From the NCBI GenBank assembly GCA_038380435.1, contig JAWZYU010000006.1, positions 35,838,501 to 35,902,500 of the forward strand: 64,000 bases of DNA, given 5' to 3'. The notes beneath the pieces were generated by a model that made no database searches, had not been told where the DNA came from, and saw only the letters and a program-made list of their open reading frames with translations. Origin of the DNA: Ryuthela nishihirai (Eukaryota > Arthropoda > Arachnida > Araneae > Heptathelidae). Below, piece by piece: positions 45,031 to 58,299 of the stretch (its first letter is position 1; each line of letters begins with the position of its first letter). The position numbers were made by a program, and so were the translations under genes.

Positions 45031-47655
45031 ACAACCATTTTTTCTGTAGTAATGGCTGATACCACACTGCGTGAAATTAACTTAGTTTCATTTAATGCCA
45101 ACAGGCTAAAACAGGATTTTTTGGAATTTCAGCATTTTTTAGAGGAACATTGCATTGATATTGCATTAATAGGGAAATCGCAGCTCAGACCAAGGAAAAA
45201 CCACCAACGTCGCAAATTTTAGCTGCTGCAGATCGGATCGCCTCCAAAAAAGGTGGGAGGGACTGCTATATATATATATAAAAAAACTCTATTCAACACT
45301 CACGTATTCCTACAAATTGTCTATCTTCGCTTGAGGCAACCAAAATTGTTCTCACGCATACTTCGATAGGTCATTGCATCTTGTGGGTGCCTACAAACAC
45401 CCTCAGGCTTCCTTCATAGAAAATGACTTCAATTTTTTCTTTTCTGATAACACACCTTGTATTTTAGCTGGAGACTTAAATTCTAAGCACTCCTTGTGGG
45501 ACAGTAGATCAAGCAATCCTGCTGGCAAACTTCTCTTAAATTATTCTACCAATAAAGGTATCATCGTGGATACACCAGCGGCACCAACGTATTACCCTCA
45601 TAATACCTCCCTTAGACCTGAAATTTTTAATATTGTACTTTTCTCTAAATTCATCGCTTCCTATGATATTCGAGTTGTAACTGCCCTCTCCTCAGACCAT
45701 CACCTAATTATCGTGAAATTTAACCTTGACATGCAAATTTTCCCTCATTTAATTAGTCGAATAAACTGGGATAAATTCAAATATCTACTTAATCTTAACA
45801 TTACATGTCATCCTACCATTAACTCAACATCTGTCATAGAGCTCATTTTATCTACCTTAACCTATAATGTCGCAAATGTTGTCTCACAGTCATCATCCAA
45901 AATTATTCCTGATTTCAATTATAATAAATTAACTCCAGCACTTCAATTACTAGTCACATCTAAAAATAAAACCCGAAAACTTTGGCAAACCTGCTGCAAT
46001 CCATCTGATGAAACCACATTTAATAAACTTAGGGATCAATTACGAAAAGAGCTCTCTTCTTTCAGGACCCAAAATTGGACCAAAAAAGTTGCCACCCTAA
46101 ATATCCAGGATGGATCGATCTGGAAAATGATCCGATCACTTAAAGGCAACTCAAAGGTCACCAGTCCACTTCACAGTGAGGGCGGGTTGGTTTATACCGA
46201 CTGCAACAAAGCTCGTCTTCGCTGACACAATGGAGGCGCAGTTTCAGCCAAACGAACAAAACACCAATGAAACCTTTATCTGGCGGGTGAAGAGGGGCCT
46301 TGGTCAATTTTTTAAAACCCTCCACTCTGATACTATTCATTGGATTTCCTATAATGAACTTTTATCTGAAATTCAGCATCTTAAATCAAATAAAGCCCCA
46401 GGTTTTGAATGTATTAAAAATTTTATTATTAAAAATCTACCATACAAGGCGTTTGTTCTTTTGTTAAATTCCTTTAATAAATGTCTATTTTTTCCGTATT
46501 TCCCAGATATCTGGAAGAATGCAGTCGTTACGATGCTTTCCAAGCCGGGCAATAGCTTACTATTCCCAGATAATTATCGACTCATTAGTCTCCTGTCCAG
46601 TTTGGGAAACCTTTTCGAGAGACTCATTCTTACAGAATTAATGATCCCTTAATAGTCTCAAAATTATTCCCGATGTTCAGTTTGGCTTCCGTCGCCAACA
46701 TTCAACCACACATCAAATCCTGAGGGTGGTTGAGGAAACCGCAACCGCTTGTCATAAAAAAGAACACACGATTGCAGTCTGTATAGACATAGCGAAAGAT
46801 TTTGACAAGGTTTGTACTGACAGACTTCATTCAGTTTAAATTCCCTCTGGTACTTATCTGTCTTATTAGAAGTTATTGTTCTTCTAGAACTTTCCAAAAC
46901 AAAATTAAACATGATGTTTCTTCTGTAAGACAAGTCTCCTCTGGAGTGCCGCAAGGCTCGATTCTGGGTCTGACCTTGTTTAATATTTATGTTTCTGACA
47001 CTCCAAGAGTAGATAGAGTTTTCTGTGCAACGTATGCTGATGACACTGCCTTCCTGTCACCCTCTATTTCAATCAAACATGCGCATCATAGAATGCAAAA
47101 AATGCTGGACTCCTTCGAGGACTGGTGCACCTCGTGGTGAGTACAAATAAATACAGACAAATGTATGGCAGTCATTACATCTCATAAGAGAAACCCTCAC
47201 CTCGATAACTTTTATTTGTTCGATAAACAGATTGAGTGGAGTGATACTGTAACTTATCTTGACATCACGATTCATAAAAATTTAATTTCGACTCCCCATG
47301 TTAATAAGGTCGTTCTAAAGGCCAGAGATATCAACATTAAACTTCTGCCACTCCTTGGTAGAAAATCACGACTTTCCCCGCCATACTCAAAATTCTTTTA
47401 TTTACACTAATTATTTGACCAATCTTACTATATGCAGCATCCATCTGGGGCACCTGTTCCCCTAGTTGCATTAGACTTCAAAAATTTGAAAATATTATCC
47501 TACGATCAGCTGTAGCAGCTCTCTGGTTTGTACGCAACTCTATCATCAAACGTGATTTGCAATTTTGTTTCCAGAGAAACTTCCAGATATCTCTGAAACC
47601 ATCCGGAATATGGCTCAAAAATTCTACAAATATGCTCCATTTGAGGTCACACACC
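45031..47655 (+). pseudogene. Jockey-like LINE ORF2 relic
   Basis: Endonuclease: INLVSFNANRLKQDF at 45080, LAGDLNSKHSLWDS at 45470, LSSDHHLIIVKF at 45690 (within a 283-codon frame 45374-46225). Reverse transcriptase: LKSNKAPGFECI, DNYRLISLLSSLGNLFERL (46570-46640), VQFGFRRQHST, VCIDIAKDFDKV (motif A), SSGVPQGSILG and CATYADDTAF with an intact catalytic YADD at about 47033. The C-terminal thumb region runs to about 47655 in changing frames. Stops and frameshifts break it at least four times. It lies directly 3' of LINE copy C. Confidence 0.85.
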
Positions 47656-47825
47656 ATGGGAGAATGAAAACCACGTTTTCCTTCTCCACCATTTAGTAAA
47701 ATGGATTTCACTTTGAATTGACAGAAATGTCTTGGAAGTGCGCCAAAGTAGTTTTTTTTCCCCCATTGTTTACCTTCGTTCAATGAGGTATGGGACTCCA
47801 CACGATACTCAATATTGTCCTAAAC

Positions 47826-48075
47826 GATCTGTCGATCTGTCAGTCGGTAGGCGCCAGCCTCTAATCTACAATTCCCAGGTTCGTGCCCTAACTGGGCCTG
47901 CGTTGCAATTCGTCGGATGTTACGTTAAGCCATGACGCGGTGTGCGGGAGAGCCATACTCTGTGCACGTTAAACAACACGTTGGATGGTCTTGACGAAAG
48001 GCTACCCTCTGTCTCCCAACAGCTGTTCCAGTGGGTCTCTTTGGGGTCCTTGTAACCTTACCATTCAGCCCGTTG
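47826..48075 (+). repeat. SINE-A copy with internal deletion
   Basis: The head CTGTCAGTCGGTAGGCGCCA and CCCAGGTTCGTGCCC is followed, after loss of about 80 bp, by TTCGTCGGATGTTACGTTAA, GTGCACGTTAAACAACACG and ACAGCTGTTCCAGTGGGTC. Confidence 0.8.
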
Positions 48076-48629
48076 TATGCAAAAAATTGCAGTTCAAGTA
48101 AAATCCGTGATTTAGTGCTTGTTTGGCTAATTCGACCACTATTTCGTTATTTGTAATGTCGATATGTGCTGCAGTTCCAAAGTAAACAATGCGATTTTGA
48201 TTAACTTTGTTTCGGCTTTCTATTTTTTGAAGATTTCGGTTTGAAATAAATAATCAAAATTCTTTAAGGTTGTTTCGAGAGGGCTACTAAAAACTTATTG
48301 ACTGTCAGAGAATATGGGTATCTTCGTCAGCTTATAAATTTTGCAAAAAATTTCATTTTCTAAAACTGCTATCAGTTATATATCCATAATAATGAGAGTA
48401 TAATTCAGCTGTAATGGTTTCTATAGGGACTTTAAGGGAACTTTTTTTTGCCACGTCTTGTAGTAGATGAATCCCTGTGTGACCTGTGCTTCGTATTACC
48501 AAGAGCAATTTCCTTTGCTCTTTGTAATACACGAAACTTAAAACAATATAGGGCAAAGCAGGAAATGTGCGAATTAAGTTATCATTTAGTGTATTTTACT
48601 ACCTCTGAGTGTAATTTTTTTCACACAAT
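48076..48629. other. No supported gene
   Basis: AT-rich sequence without a recognised repeat or domain. Confidence 0.4.
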
Positions 48630-49072
48630 TTTCAAAATGACCAGGTCACAAAGACCCCGAAGGCTCAAAGAAGGTTAAGCACTCGCTGGTCAGTTTTTGT
48701 GTTGTTTTACCTCTGAGCGGCACTTTTCTGCATACAATAAGCAAAATGATTACGTCGCAAGGACCTCGAAGGCTCAGAGAAGGTTATGGGGGGGACCCAC
48801 TGGAACAGCTGTTGGAAGACAGGTGATAACCCCCAGTCAAGGCCATCCAGCGTGTTCTTTAAGGTGGACAGGTATGGCTCTTCCGCATACGGCTTAACGT
48901 TCCATCCGACGAACGGCAACCTTTCCAAGTCCATTGGTGTCCCCTACTGACCATGGGCAGGGCTGGGAAGCTTGCGGAGGTAAATCTCAACGCTGACCCA
49001 GATGGGACTTGGAACTTGGGAATTGCAGATTATGAGCCTGGCATGCTACCCTATGAGCCACCCCGCACCCGA
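48630..49072 (-). repeat. SINE-A, near-complete copy plus 3' fragment
   Basis: A near-complete reverse copy at 48705-49072 has all family phrases (CTCTGAGCGGCACTTTT, AAGGCCATCCAGCGTG, GTTCCATCCGACGAACGG, and the head CCTATGAGCCACCCC). A second, short 3' piece lies beside it at about 48636-48676 (GACCAGGTCACAAAGACCCC). The doubled 3' part suggests insertion of one copy next to another. Confidence 0.75.
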
Positions 49073-49318
49073 CAGCTTTTGGAAAAAAGATGATAACCTG
49101 AGGTCAAGGCCATCCAGTGTGCTATTAATATTCACAATGTATGGCTCTCCGGTACACAGAGACATGGCTTAATATCATATCTGAGGGACGACGGCTTTTT
49201 CTAGCCCAGCTGTTTCCCTACTGATCGAGGGCAGGTTGAAGAGTTTTGCGGAGATAACTCTCAATGTTGACCCAGGCGGGATTCAAACCTGATGCGCTAT
49301 CGACTGAGCGTTCATTCT
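49073..49318 (-). repeat. SINE-A, degraded copy
   Basis: A third reverse copy follows head to tail: GTCAAGGCCATCCAGTGTG, GAGGGACGACGGC, CCAGGCGGGATTCAAACC. It is more diverged than its neighbour, so it is older. Confidence 0.7.
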
Positions 49319-49384
49319 CCCTGTAGTAGTCCCGTAGACATTGTATTTATGAAATAGTTACCTGTAAAACTTCTTGGTTTTGTC

Positions 49385-49462
49385 GTGAGGGGATTTCGAA
49401 CCCACCTTTCACAGTAACATGCCAAACGTGCTGACTACTACACCTTCAGCAGCTAACCTTTT
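49385..49462 (-). repeat. tRNA-like sequence (SINE head or tRNA pseudogene)
   Basis: On the - strand: GGTTAGCTGCTGAAGGTGTA, GTAGTCAGCACGTTTGGCAT, AGGTGGGTTCGAAATCCCCT. Box B is good; the long gap and extra base in the T loop argue against a working tRNA gene. Confidence 0.45.
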
Positions 49463-49811
49463 TCCTCATCTCGTGTGACACATAAAATTCCCGACATATT
49501 TTTTGATTCGACGTGGTGCCATCTATGTCGGGAAGCTGTCAACCAAGTTGTCTCATATGCTGGAATTGAATATTTTGTCACTCATGTTCATGGTATTAAA
49601 TTAATAATTCAGTAGTAAAGTGTTACAGATGTCCTGAAGACATGGAACGCATGGTATGCATTGATTTAAAGCCATCAGTTTCAGTGAAAAAATATTAAAT
49701 TCCATCATATAAGGCAACTTGGTTGTCAGCTCCGTACATTTATGTTGCTACGAACGAATCAAATAATATACGAGTAAGTTTATATCTCACATTAGCTGGG
49801 AAAAAAGGTTG

Positions 49812-49888
49812 ACTGCTGATGGTATAGTTTATTAACAAGACTGGGATGTAACTGCGAAGCATGGGGTCGATTCCCCCTTACTGTGAAG
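49812..49888 (+). repeat. tRNA-like sequence, second
   Basis: ACTGCTGATGGTATAGTTTA then CATGGGGTCGATTCCCCCTT. A box-A-like and a box-B-like element are spaced as in a tRNA, but the acceptor stem does not close. A SINE relic is more likely. Confidence 0.4.
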
Positions 49889-51319
49889 TTAAATTTTTCC
49901 AGCTAGATACACTAAGATTTTCATAAAATATATTTTTAAGCCTTGAAGTAGACAGATTTATTGCAATTGGTGATGTTTTGAAAAAAAAAGATTTTTTAAC
50001 ATTCCAATTAATGTCAATTTATGAAGTAATAATTTATCAAGAGAAACATTTCTCTTAGAACAGTGGTTAAGCTCACAATCCCTCCCCCGCTAATTTTCTT
50101 TAAAGATATCGCCATTAGTTTTCTTACTTAAATAATGTTAGGGGAAAGCTTAGGAAATTCAGTACTGGAAGAAAAAGGGAAACTATTCCATGTTATCTCA
50201 ATAGAAAATCGCATTCAGAGTTTAACAAACTTTTCAATATCATTTTCAATAAAAAAAAGTCTAAAGATAACTTAAACATCTCGATCAAATCTAGGTAAAT
50301 CTCGATTTTAAACAACATTTGTTCAGAAAAATAATTATTAGCTTTGGAATATTTAACAGATTACAAAAAAGATTTTAATATTAAATTAAAACATGCTAAG
50401 AGATCAGCTGGCTCTAATAGTGTACGGGTATAATTTATTATGATCTCTGAACTCTTTACCAGTTTTAATTAAGTTTTGGGGTCAATTATGTGTAGCCTGT
50501 TAAATAATTTAGAGCTCGTAATTCTTTGAACACTGCACAAAAGATTTAGATATATTTGATTGAAATCTTTAATTTTTTGGTTAACAATCATGTTGAAGAA
50601 TTTATTGAGATCGAAATGTGATATTTCTGTTGATATAGCATGGAACTTTTCAATTTTTTTCTCCAGTACTTGTATGTTTTCTTCTTTCTAAAATGATATT
50701 TATTATAGAAAATTTGGAAATAAAAACATAAAAAAGTAGAAAGTTCATTTTTTTTTCTTTGTGGATTGAGAACTTTTTTAAAAAAATATGTGCAGTTTCA
50801 ATGAAAGTTGTGAAATTTTTTCTAAGAAAAGAAATGACGATTTGTCAAAATTTTTGTCAAAAAGCTGTTTGTCGCAATTCAAAATTATTACGAAGCAAAC
50901 AACTTTGGACAACATCTGACTGAAATCACACCTCATACATCAGGATATATATATAATAATGAAAATACTTTTAGTTGTGTAAATTAATGCACTTAAATTT
51001 CATTTCACTGCAAAATATATTGCAGTTACCATTTCTTAAAGATGTAATTTCGAGAAGTTTATTTAAACTGAGGTATCTAGTATCTTAGATATATAGAGGG
51101 AGCTAGCTATACAGTCTTTTCACGTTCATTATCATTAGAAATTCTGCAATAAAATTAATCAACATATAAAGAAGGCAACAGCAGAAGCTGGACTAACTTC
51201 TTATAATGCATGCTGCGTTAACAGTACAAAAAGTAAATAAAATAAATTTTAAGAATGAAAACTGATAATTAATTATTTTTTATTTTTTTAAGAGACGAAG
51301 GTACTCCCCTAGACAAAGG
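49889..51319. other. AT-rich DNA, no supported gene
   Basis: Long homopolymer-rich AT sequence; no frame over about 70 codons with domain content and no repeat partner noted. Confidence 0.45.
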
Positions 51320-51900
51320 ACATAGATCACCAAAAGCTTAATTAATTAACAGACAACAATGATAATCGATTAACAGAGAATAATTAATTTATAGACACAA
51401 TGATAACAAATTAATAGACAATAATGATGATTAGTTAACAGAAAATAATATTAATTAACAGACAATAATGAGAGTAATAGATAACGATAATTGAATAATA
51501 GAGAATAAAACAGATTAATTAAGAGACAATAATAATGATTAATTAACAGAAAATAATGATGATAAAACAATAGAAATTAATGATAATAAGGTAATAGATA
51601 ATAACGATAATTATTTAACAGATAATACTGATAATTAATTAACAGGCAATAATGATAATTAATAAATAGACATTAAAGATAATTAAATAAGATAGAATGA
51701 TGATAATTGATTAAGAGACAATAATGATAATAAATTAATAGGGAATAATGATGGTTACGTAACAGACAATAATGACAAAAAATTATTAAACAATAATGAT
51801 AAGAAATTAATGGAAAATAATGATGATTAATTAACAGATAAGAATGATAATTAAATAACACATCAATTAATCAGATAATAGCGATGATCAATATAAGAGG
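51320..51900. repeat. AT-rich minisatellite (TTAATTAACAGANAATAATGATAA)
   Basis: About 20 irregular units of 25-35 bp, each carrying ATTAACAGACAATAATGAT with variants. GC content is very low. The units are diverged, so expansion is not recent. Confidence 0.9.
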
Positions 51901-52889
51901 TTGACAATTCACATGAAGCATCACAAGTAGACAATATATGTATAACGTAGAAGAGTAGCTATTCAGATCAAAACCACATATTTTTTGAAATCGTTTCATA
52001 TAGTTATGACTTTAAGGAAGAATTAAATTTTCCCATCCTAGGATTGGAACCAAAATGTCTTTATTCTTATCGTTTTAAAGACATTATTATAAACTTGATT
52101 AATAAAATTTCTCAGTAACGGAGAGTTCTCATATGTATGTACTAAATATCGTACCGTTAAATCTTTTTCAAATTTCTTTTTTAAGTTACAGTCTATTGCA
52201 AAGTTTAAAATAATCATGATAATTTGATAAAAATTTAAAAATTTAAAATTATTTCTGACGAAAAATACTAGAAATAACTCATAAAAGCTGAATATTCTAG
52301 ATTATCGTCATTATAAACTCTACCAGCTGTTTAGTAAGAACAGAGGATATCTAAAAGGACAAAGGTTAAATTGTGTTTTATGTTTAATTACTAAAAAGTG
52401 GTTAAAACTGAATTAAAATCAAATAAATAATTTATTTACATTGTTTATTTTTTATTTGACAATTGAAAGAAAATTTAGAAATTTGAAGTATGACTGAGCC
52501 CGATACTGAAGTCGTTTGTCAAATTTGAAGCACAAACTCATCTCTTGTATAGCAACATAATAACTTTGTTCCCAATTCTTACTCCTATCTAGTCTCAAAA
52601 AATGGGGGGAGAGCCTTTCTTTAAACGGTAAGAGCCAAAACTACCAAATTCTGTATGCTGCATATCCTTATCATAACAGAACCAACGTAAGGGTTCAGAC
52701 CGCCAGCCTTTCTTTCTCACCTATATAAAAAAGGCGTGTTAAATTTATCTCAAGAGTTAGGACGTCCAAATTCGTATGCAACTTCTTGTTATTATCGTTT
52801 ACAGCAACGTAAGGATTCGCTCTCCTATGCTTTCCTCCTGCTCACTAACGAAAGAAAAGCTTACAAAAGCGAAAAAGAAGTTCTTCCAT

Positions 52890-53235
52890 GGATTCCCAAT
52901 GATATTAAACTTCTGCATATTACATCCATTCTGAAGAAATTAAAAAAAAAAAATCTGCTGGTACTTGATAAGCGAAATGTTAGGAACCGGCGCCACTAAA
53001 TTCGGTATGAGACTCTTTTTCTGTCAGAAATTAGATCAATTCAAGCATGAATCTGAAAAATAAATAGGGGGAGGACAAGTGACGCAATCGATAAAAATCA
53101 AAAAGTCGGGGGGGGGGGGAGACTGGATTTCCATAGCGATGTAACTTTTATTCCTTCTTTAAGAGTTATTTTTTAAATTTCTTCTGAAACGGAAGTAACA
53201 TGCAGAAGTTTAATAACATTTGGCTTCCATTACTT
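52890..53235. repeat. Inverted repeat pair, possible MITE relic
   Basis: AATGATATTAAACTTCTGCA at 52900-52919 pairs with TGCAGAAGTTTAATAACATT near 53201-53220, and the flanks stay partly complementary (GTAACATGCAGAAG against CTTCTGCATATTAC). The region between contains a run of ten Gs at 53107-53116. Outer ends were not resolved. Confidence 0.4.
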
Positions 53236-53694
53236 TTATTGGCATTGCCTATCTCAGATCCGGTCCAGGAGCAATATAACAGGTTTTCTTCCCAAACTTC
53301 TATCTCCCCCCCCCCCTCCATCCAAATGAAAAATATTCAGAAAAATTATTTATTTTAAACAATAAGAGCGAGGAAATTCGCAGAAAACTGGCCAGTCACT
53401 AGTTTTTACCACATCTCTGAACAAACACAATTTCATTGTTTTAATTTTTTATATACATAAAAAAACATATTCGGTGAAATTAACTACACTGAATTCAAGG
53501 ATGGAACTTATATTCCTTCCCCTAAAAATATTTCGCTTTTTTACTTTTCTTTTTTTTGGTTTACTATAAGAAAAATTGCAAGAAAATTAAATTTTTCCTA
53601 GCGTAGAAAGATTTATCTTCTGGCTTAGAAGATAGATAATTCTTCTGGACTAACTATGACAACCAGATTTGGTTTACAGCTTCACTTTATAAAA

Positions 53695-53825
53695 ATAAAT
53701 AATTATCTCCTCAAGCTGTTACTTGCCACACAGTTTAATACGTCATAATAAGAGATCTTTGAGGATGGCGGGACTGTGATCAGCAGCCTAGCGTACTAAC
53801 CATTCGGCCACGAGACGGCTACAGC
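53695..53825 (-). repeat. SINE-B copy, diverged
   Basis: The left end CTCCTCAAGCTGTTACTTGC matches the family body. The right end, read in reverse, gives the tRNA-like head GTAGCCGTCTCGTGGCCGAA and TGGTTAGTACGC. The middle is shorter than in the copy at 31081. Confidence 0.7.
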
Positions 53826-54530
53826 TTCATTTTATCGCAACTTATCAGCATAAGGTTTAGTTCCCTCAAACTTTCCCATGAAAATGAGGAGGAACCTAAA
53901 CAGGAAGAGTTAGGGAAGCAAACTTAGTATACAGAATATAATAGCTTAAAGCGTACAGCGTGGGGAGCGTCATCTACTGCATGTTAATGAAAGTTTGATA
54001 TAATTGTATTAAGGAGAAGAGAAACATCGAAGAAATCTGCCGGTATTTGATAAACATAAAATAAAATATTTTCTTCATCCAGAGTCTGATCTGATTAGAG
54101 GATGACAAGGAATGGACCCTTTCAAAATGATAGAAAAGATGATAGAGGTAAAAGATTATTAAACTTTTGAATATTTTACGCATTCTTCAAGAATTTACAC
54201 GAAACCATGACGGGGAAAAACGTTATACTGCAATGAAAATCTTCCAACCCCCCCATTTATTTTTCTTAGATCGGGTCTAAATCTATCTAACGCAAATGGA
54301 AACTGATGCTGATGTTTTCGCCATTAAGAGTGCTAAATTTGTTTACTATCTGAATGGGATCAGCCTTTCCCACTGAGGAGGGGAGATTGCAGCTGAGAGT
54401 AATTCGTACTAGTAGAGAATCAAAATATTTTCATTGCTCAAATGACAGAAAAAGAATCAGAAAATCGATTGAACTGATGGAAATAACGATGCTCCAACAC
54501 AATGTGGCATCTAATTACTGTGAGCCATTA

Positions 54531-55760
54531 TTATTTCAGTTTTAGATTCCACAGACTATAGGTAATCACACTTCCACAAGCAGAGAGAATGAATTCTCTA
54601 GTGAAAACAAAAACACCCCAATCTGAAAGCGAAATGGGAGGTTTTTGTTCTAAGGATTTTAGAAGGAATGAGATAGCTATATCGCCTGCAGAAAAAATGA
54701 CCGCATTTTCAGACAATTGAAGCAGAGTGTTTTTGATATCTTTATCCTTTTCCTCTATCACTGCTGCAGATATTGATATGGCAAAAAAGAACCCAGCGAT
54801 GCTGAGTATTGACAAAGATAACTGAAAGACCAAGAAATTAGAAGTAACAGTGCTCAGAGTATAGAGTGCATGGCCGAAAATGACGAACATCAGCAGAACG
54901 TCTAGAGATATAATAAGAAATATAGGATAAGAAAATGCCTTTTCCCTCATTTGAATAATACTCAAAATCTGATTGTAACCATTTCGTATTTCAACAGCCT
55001 TCTCCATATCTGTAGCTGTCATTAAATACTTCTTCAAGGTAACATTATAACCTTGAAGTAGATTTCGGAAACGACTGCAAAGGAAAACGTATATTAAAGT
55101 CACAAAATTGGGAATCAAAAAGATAAATACACTGTATTCTAATAAGAATAGACACAATATTAAAGCTTTATGTTGAAATCTACTCCCATATTCTGTTTTG
55201 AAAAAAAAAAGTTTTTGCAAAAATTGCATGACTTTATCTTCTTCCAACGTTAGAGTTGATGAAGAAGCCATTACAGGGATGGCGACACTATAAAAATGCA
55301 AAGCTTAATCCAACTTTCAAAGAAATGGCGATTACATGAAAAACTGTTATTTTCCCAATTAGATGAGAAACAGTCGAAAACATTTTGTATCTGCTCTCGT
55401 TTGAAATATATACTGTACCTTAATATCATGGATAGAACACAGTAGAATATAGATGTGGCTGAAATCTCCATAACAGATCCAGAAAAATATGAATGCTGGA
55501 CACAATTGAAAATTAGAACAGCTACTAGATGAAAAAATATTTAATGTATCGCAGATTTTGCTATCATCATCGTCATAATTTTAGTAGAATAAGAAAGTGT
55601 TTTATGCTGTTTAAAATGCTTTATATCCAGTCCTACAAAAAGTAAAATATTAATAACAAATCAAAATCTGTTTTTAATTTATCAGTAATGTATGGGTTCA
55701 ACGAAAATTGCACGGAACTGGAGTTCTTTCGTGGAATAAGCTTCCCTGTAAATTACAATT
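54531..55760 (-). pseudogene. Gustatory-receptor-like pseudogene 2
   Basis: A paralogue of the receptor at 6908-8263, readable from about its residue 55 to the end. A 256-codon frame (55301-54531) covers the region from EEDKVMQ through LIYVFLCSRFRNLLQGYNVT, VEIRNGYNQILSIIQMREKA and ENAVIFSAGD to the C-terminal TYSLWNLKLK. A separate 66-codon frame (55471-55271) holds YSIYFKREQIQNVFDCFSS. The frames meet with a shift near 55290 in the third membrane segment. Further upstream, GLDIKHFKQHKTLSYSTK is followed by a TAA in the first membrane segment (about 55543). Identity to the intact gene is high, so it was inactivated fairly recently. Sequencing errors could mimic one of the lesions but not all. 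Confidence 0.85.
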
Positions 55761-56999
55761 CAGTATTTTTTTAACTTATTTCTATTATATTAACACCTAA
55801 AGAAGGTTTAATTACTTTTCTTAACTTTGAAATGAAAACGAAACCTTTCCGAAATGTGGATTTATGCAGCAAGTATTAATATATATGTCATTAAAAGAAT
55901 CAATGGGCCAAATTATTTCAAATATGACAAAAGAAATATATGCTGTTTTTCTACAACCATATTAAATACAAGAAACCTAAAACACAATATATGGAAAAAT
56001 ACATAGAAAAAGAAATGAAAAATTTCTTATAGGAATTATCAGCATACATCATTCTCAGAGTATTTCAATTTTTAAAAATTATTTATTCATTTTTTTTCTG
56101 TATTAAAATAACGAATATTATCACACTGAACTTACATTTGTAATTCTTAGGACGAGATTTTTCTACCTGATTATATTGTTTTGATTGTTATATTTATTAC
56201 AATTGGAATCAGAATTATTTGCCTTTTTTGGCAAGTGGAAAACTTGATTACAGACAAAAAGAATTTCATTCAATATATGTAGCGTCACAAACGCAACGAC
56301 TTTAAATATTTCCTCATAAGATAATCCTAAATATTTGCATAAAGAGAATATTTCTGCGAAAAATATTTTAATACAGGCATGTAAATCCAATGCTCTCTAT
56401 CATCAACCAGAATTTGTTTTATAACTGAGTTTTATATTGTAAAATTTGTTTGAAATTCAAGTTAATCAAAATTTTGAAATCATATACAATACAAATTCAA
56501 TACAGTTATTCAATACTCAATCACATAGAATACATTTCCAATTGTCAGCAATTCCTTCACGAAAAGATGGTTACGCAAAGTAAAATATCCTTAATGAAAC
56601 TGATGTTCTTGAAAATTCCCATTTCGTTAAATTTTTAGATCAGAACTTTTCAAAGATGCGACTTCATTTTTTGCTTTACATAAAAAAAATAGGGTTGGTT
56701 TCAGGTGATTAGGAAACGATTTCGCCTGGAATAACTTGGAATAACTTGACTGAAATAACTTGACCTGGAACAACTTGACTAAGCTGGACTGCCAAATATA
56801 TAATAGATATATAATTATTATCTGAAATTTCTTTTACTGAAAAAGATTATTGTAACTGTAGAATATCATATGTTGTGGATTTTCAGATTTGCCATTTCTA
56901 CTAGGTTTTTGAAGATTATCATTCATTATTACACCTAATCAACAAGCGTTTAGAAGCATTCAATTTCGAAATCATTCCACTGCACATTTAACTCTGTTT
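55761..56999. other. AT-rich DNA upstream of receptor pseudogene
   Basis: No recognised gene. By position it corresponds to the 5760-6908 spacer of the intact receptor, but the sequence has diverged. Around 56730-56790 the phrase GGAATAACTTGA is repeated three to four times (10-16 bp units). Confidence 0.4.
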
Positions 57000-57260
57000 A
57001 CTTCAAACAATTCTTATCCAACATAGTAGAAATTCATCAGTTTTAAGCATTTCAATAAATATAGCTCAAATTCAAAAATATTGAAAATTCAGTTCACCAA
57101 TTTCCGTCATTTTTGAACTTTTGCTTCGTGGCAAGCGTCTCCTTATTCGACAAAAAATCGAAGCTCTCTGCCACTTTCTGTAAACGCATGCGAAAAACTC
57201 AACAGACTGTCACGTGATATTGCATCATCCTCGTTATGCGTACGTGGTGATCTTAAACAC
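57000..57260 (-). repeat. Receptor upstream module, copy 2
   Basis: In reverse complement this block contains AGAATTGTTTGAAGTAAAC, a GATGATGCAA stretch and a GCATGCG core like 5460-5760. It lies 1.2 kb upstream of receptor pseudogene 2 in the same relative position as copy 1 before the intact gene. It supports duplication of gene plus upstream DNA. Confidence 0.6.
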
Positions 57261-57685
57261 AATGAAAAGCGGGCAAATGTTTTCAATACACACCAATACT
57301 GCAGCGCAAAAAAATACAATCAGGAGTGTTTGCAGGATATTACGTGCTTAATGGGTAGGGTGCGATTTTTCTCTTGTATCTTCCTCTCAACAAAAGTAAG
57401 AGCTTCCAAGAAGATATTATTGTGAAAGCATCAATGTGTTGCAGGAAGTTATTGCGGATGCATCTGCGTGTTGCGAAGTTATTGAAAGCATTGGAGTGAA
57501 ACTTTTGTCATTTTCATCTGCTTTACAAAAGCAGCTGAAAGATTCTGAGAAATAATAATTATTTCAAAAGAGCTGTATCGAAAGAGATTACTGAGCGAAA
57601 CTTGGCTATCAATAAAAGAGTCAGTTGAACAAAAGATTTTTTTTTTCTTAATGACGAAAGATGTCCTGTTAATGATGATCTAGAC

Positions 57686-57888
57686 CAGGGGTTCTCAACG
57701 TAGGGTACGCGGTAAAATTTTTTGGTATACGCCTTGAGAGCTCACAGGTCGCTAGATCTAGTAACAAAGTCGCTAAGTTGGCATTATTATACTATAACTA
57801 TAGTTTTTATCTATGTATATAAGGAACAAGCCAGTTACATACACATTTTCCGGGGAGTACATGAAGCATAAAAGTCTGAGAACTATTG
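57686..57888. mobile_element. hAT-type MITE, second family member
   Basis: Begins CAGGGGTTCTCAACGTAGGG and ends GTCTGAGAACTATTG. Flanks ATCTAGAC (57678-57685) and ATCTAAGC (57889-57896) agree at 6 of 8 positions, in line with an aged 8-bp duplication. 203 bp, no coding capacity. Confidence 0.75.
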
Positions 57889-58029
57889 ATCTAAGCTAAA
57901 ATTTCTTGTATTGAACCACAGAATCTTCCAGAGCAAGCACTCAAGTCCGTGTTCTGGTAGCAGCCCATAAGTTAATATCATAAGAGATATTCAATTCTGG
58001 GAGAGTACGGAATGGGAGGGCTATCCCTC

Positions 58030-58262
58030 AGTGTTGCTCATTGATCTGGTGTGGTATACCACTTTCTATTATTTTCTTTGTTCTCAGTGTCTAATGGCTT
58101 TCAGCGTGATTTTTGATTCTGAACTTACTGACTGGGCTTCTTTTGAGGGAAACCTACCACTGTGTTTTCTGTTTCTTTTGCCGATTGCCAGCCCAGAGTG
58201 GACAGATGCATAGGATACCTTATTTCTGCTGATAGATAATCCTGATCAAAGGTCATCGCGTC
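58030..58262 (+). repeat. Diverged 5' UTR fragment of the RTE/BovB-like LINE
   Basis: Shares with 30310-30550 the order CTGTGTTTTCTGTTTCTTTTG, GACAGATGCATAGGATA, GATAATCCTGATCAAAGGTC. It is much more diverged than the other 5' fragments. A still weaker reversed piece lies near 4440-4495 (ACTACTCCTCAGCCGG). Confidence 0.65.
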
Positions 58263-58299
58263 AATCAGTCAGAACGTAGGAACAAGCTTGGCCTGACTT

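Noticed and set aside
53974..54183. 69-codon - strand frame
   Set aside because: AT-rich, no domain, not conserved at the corresponding place of other receptor copies.
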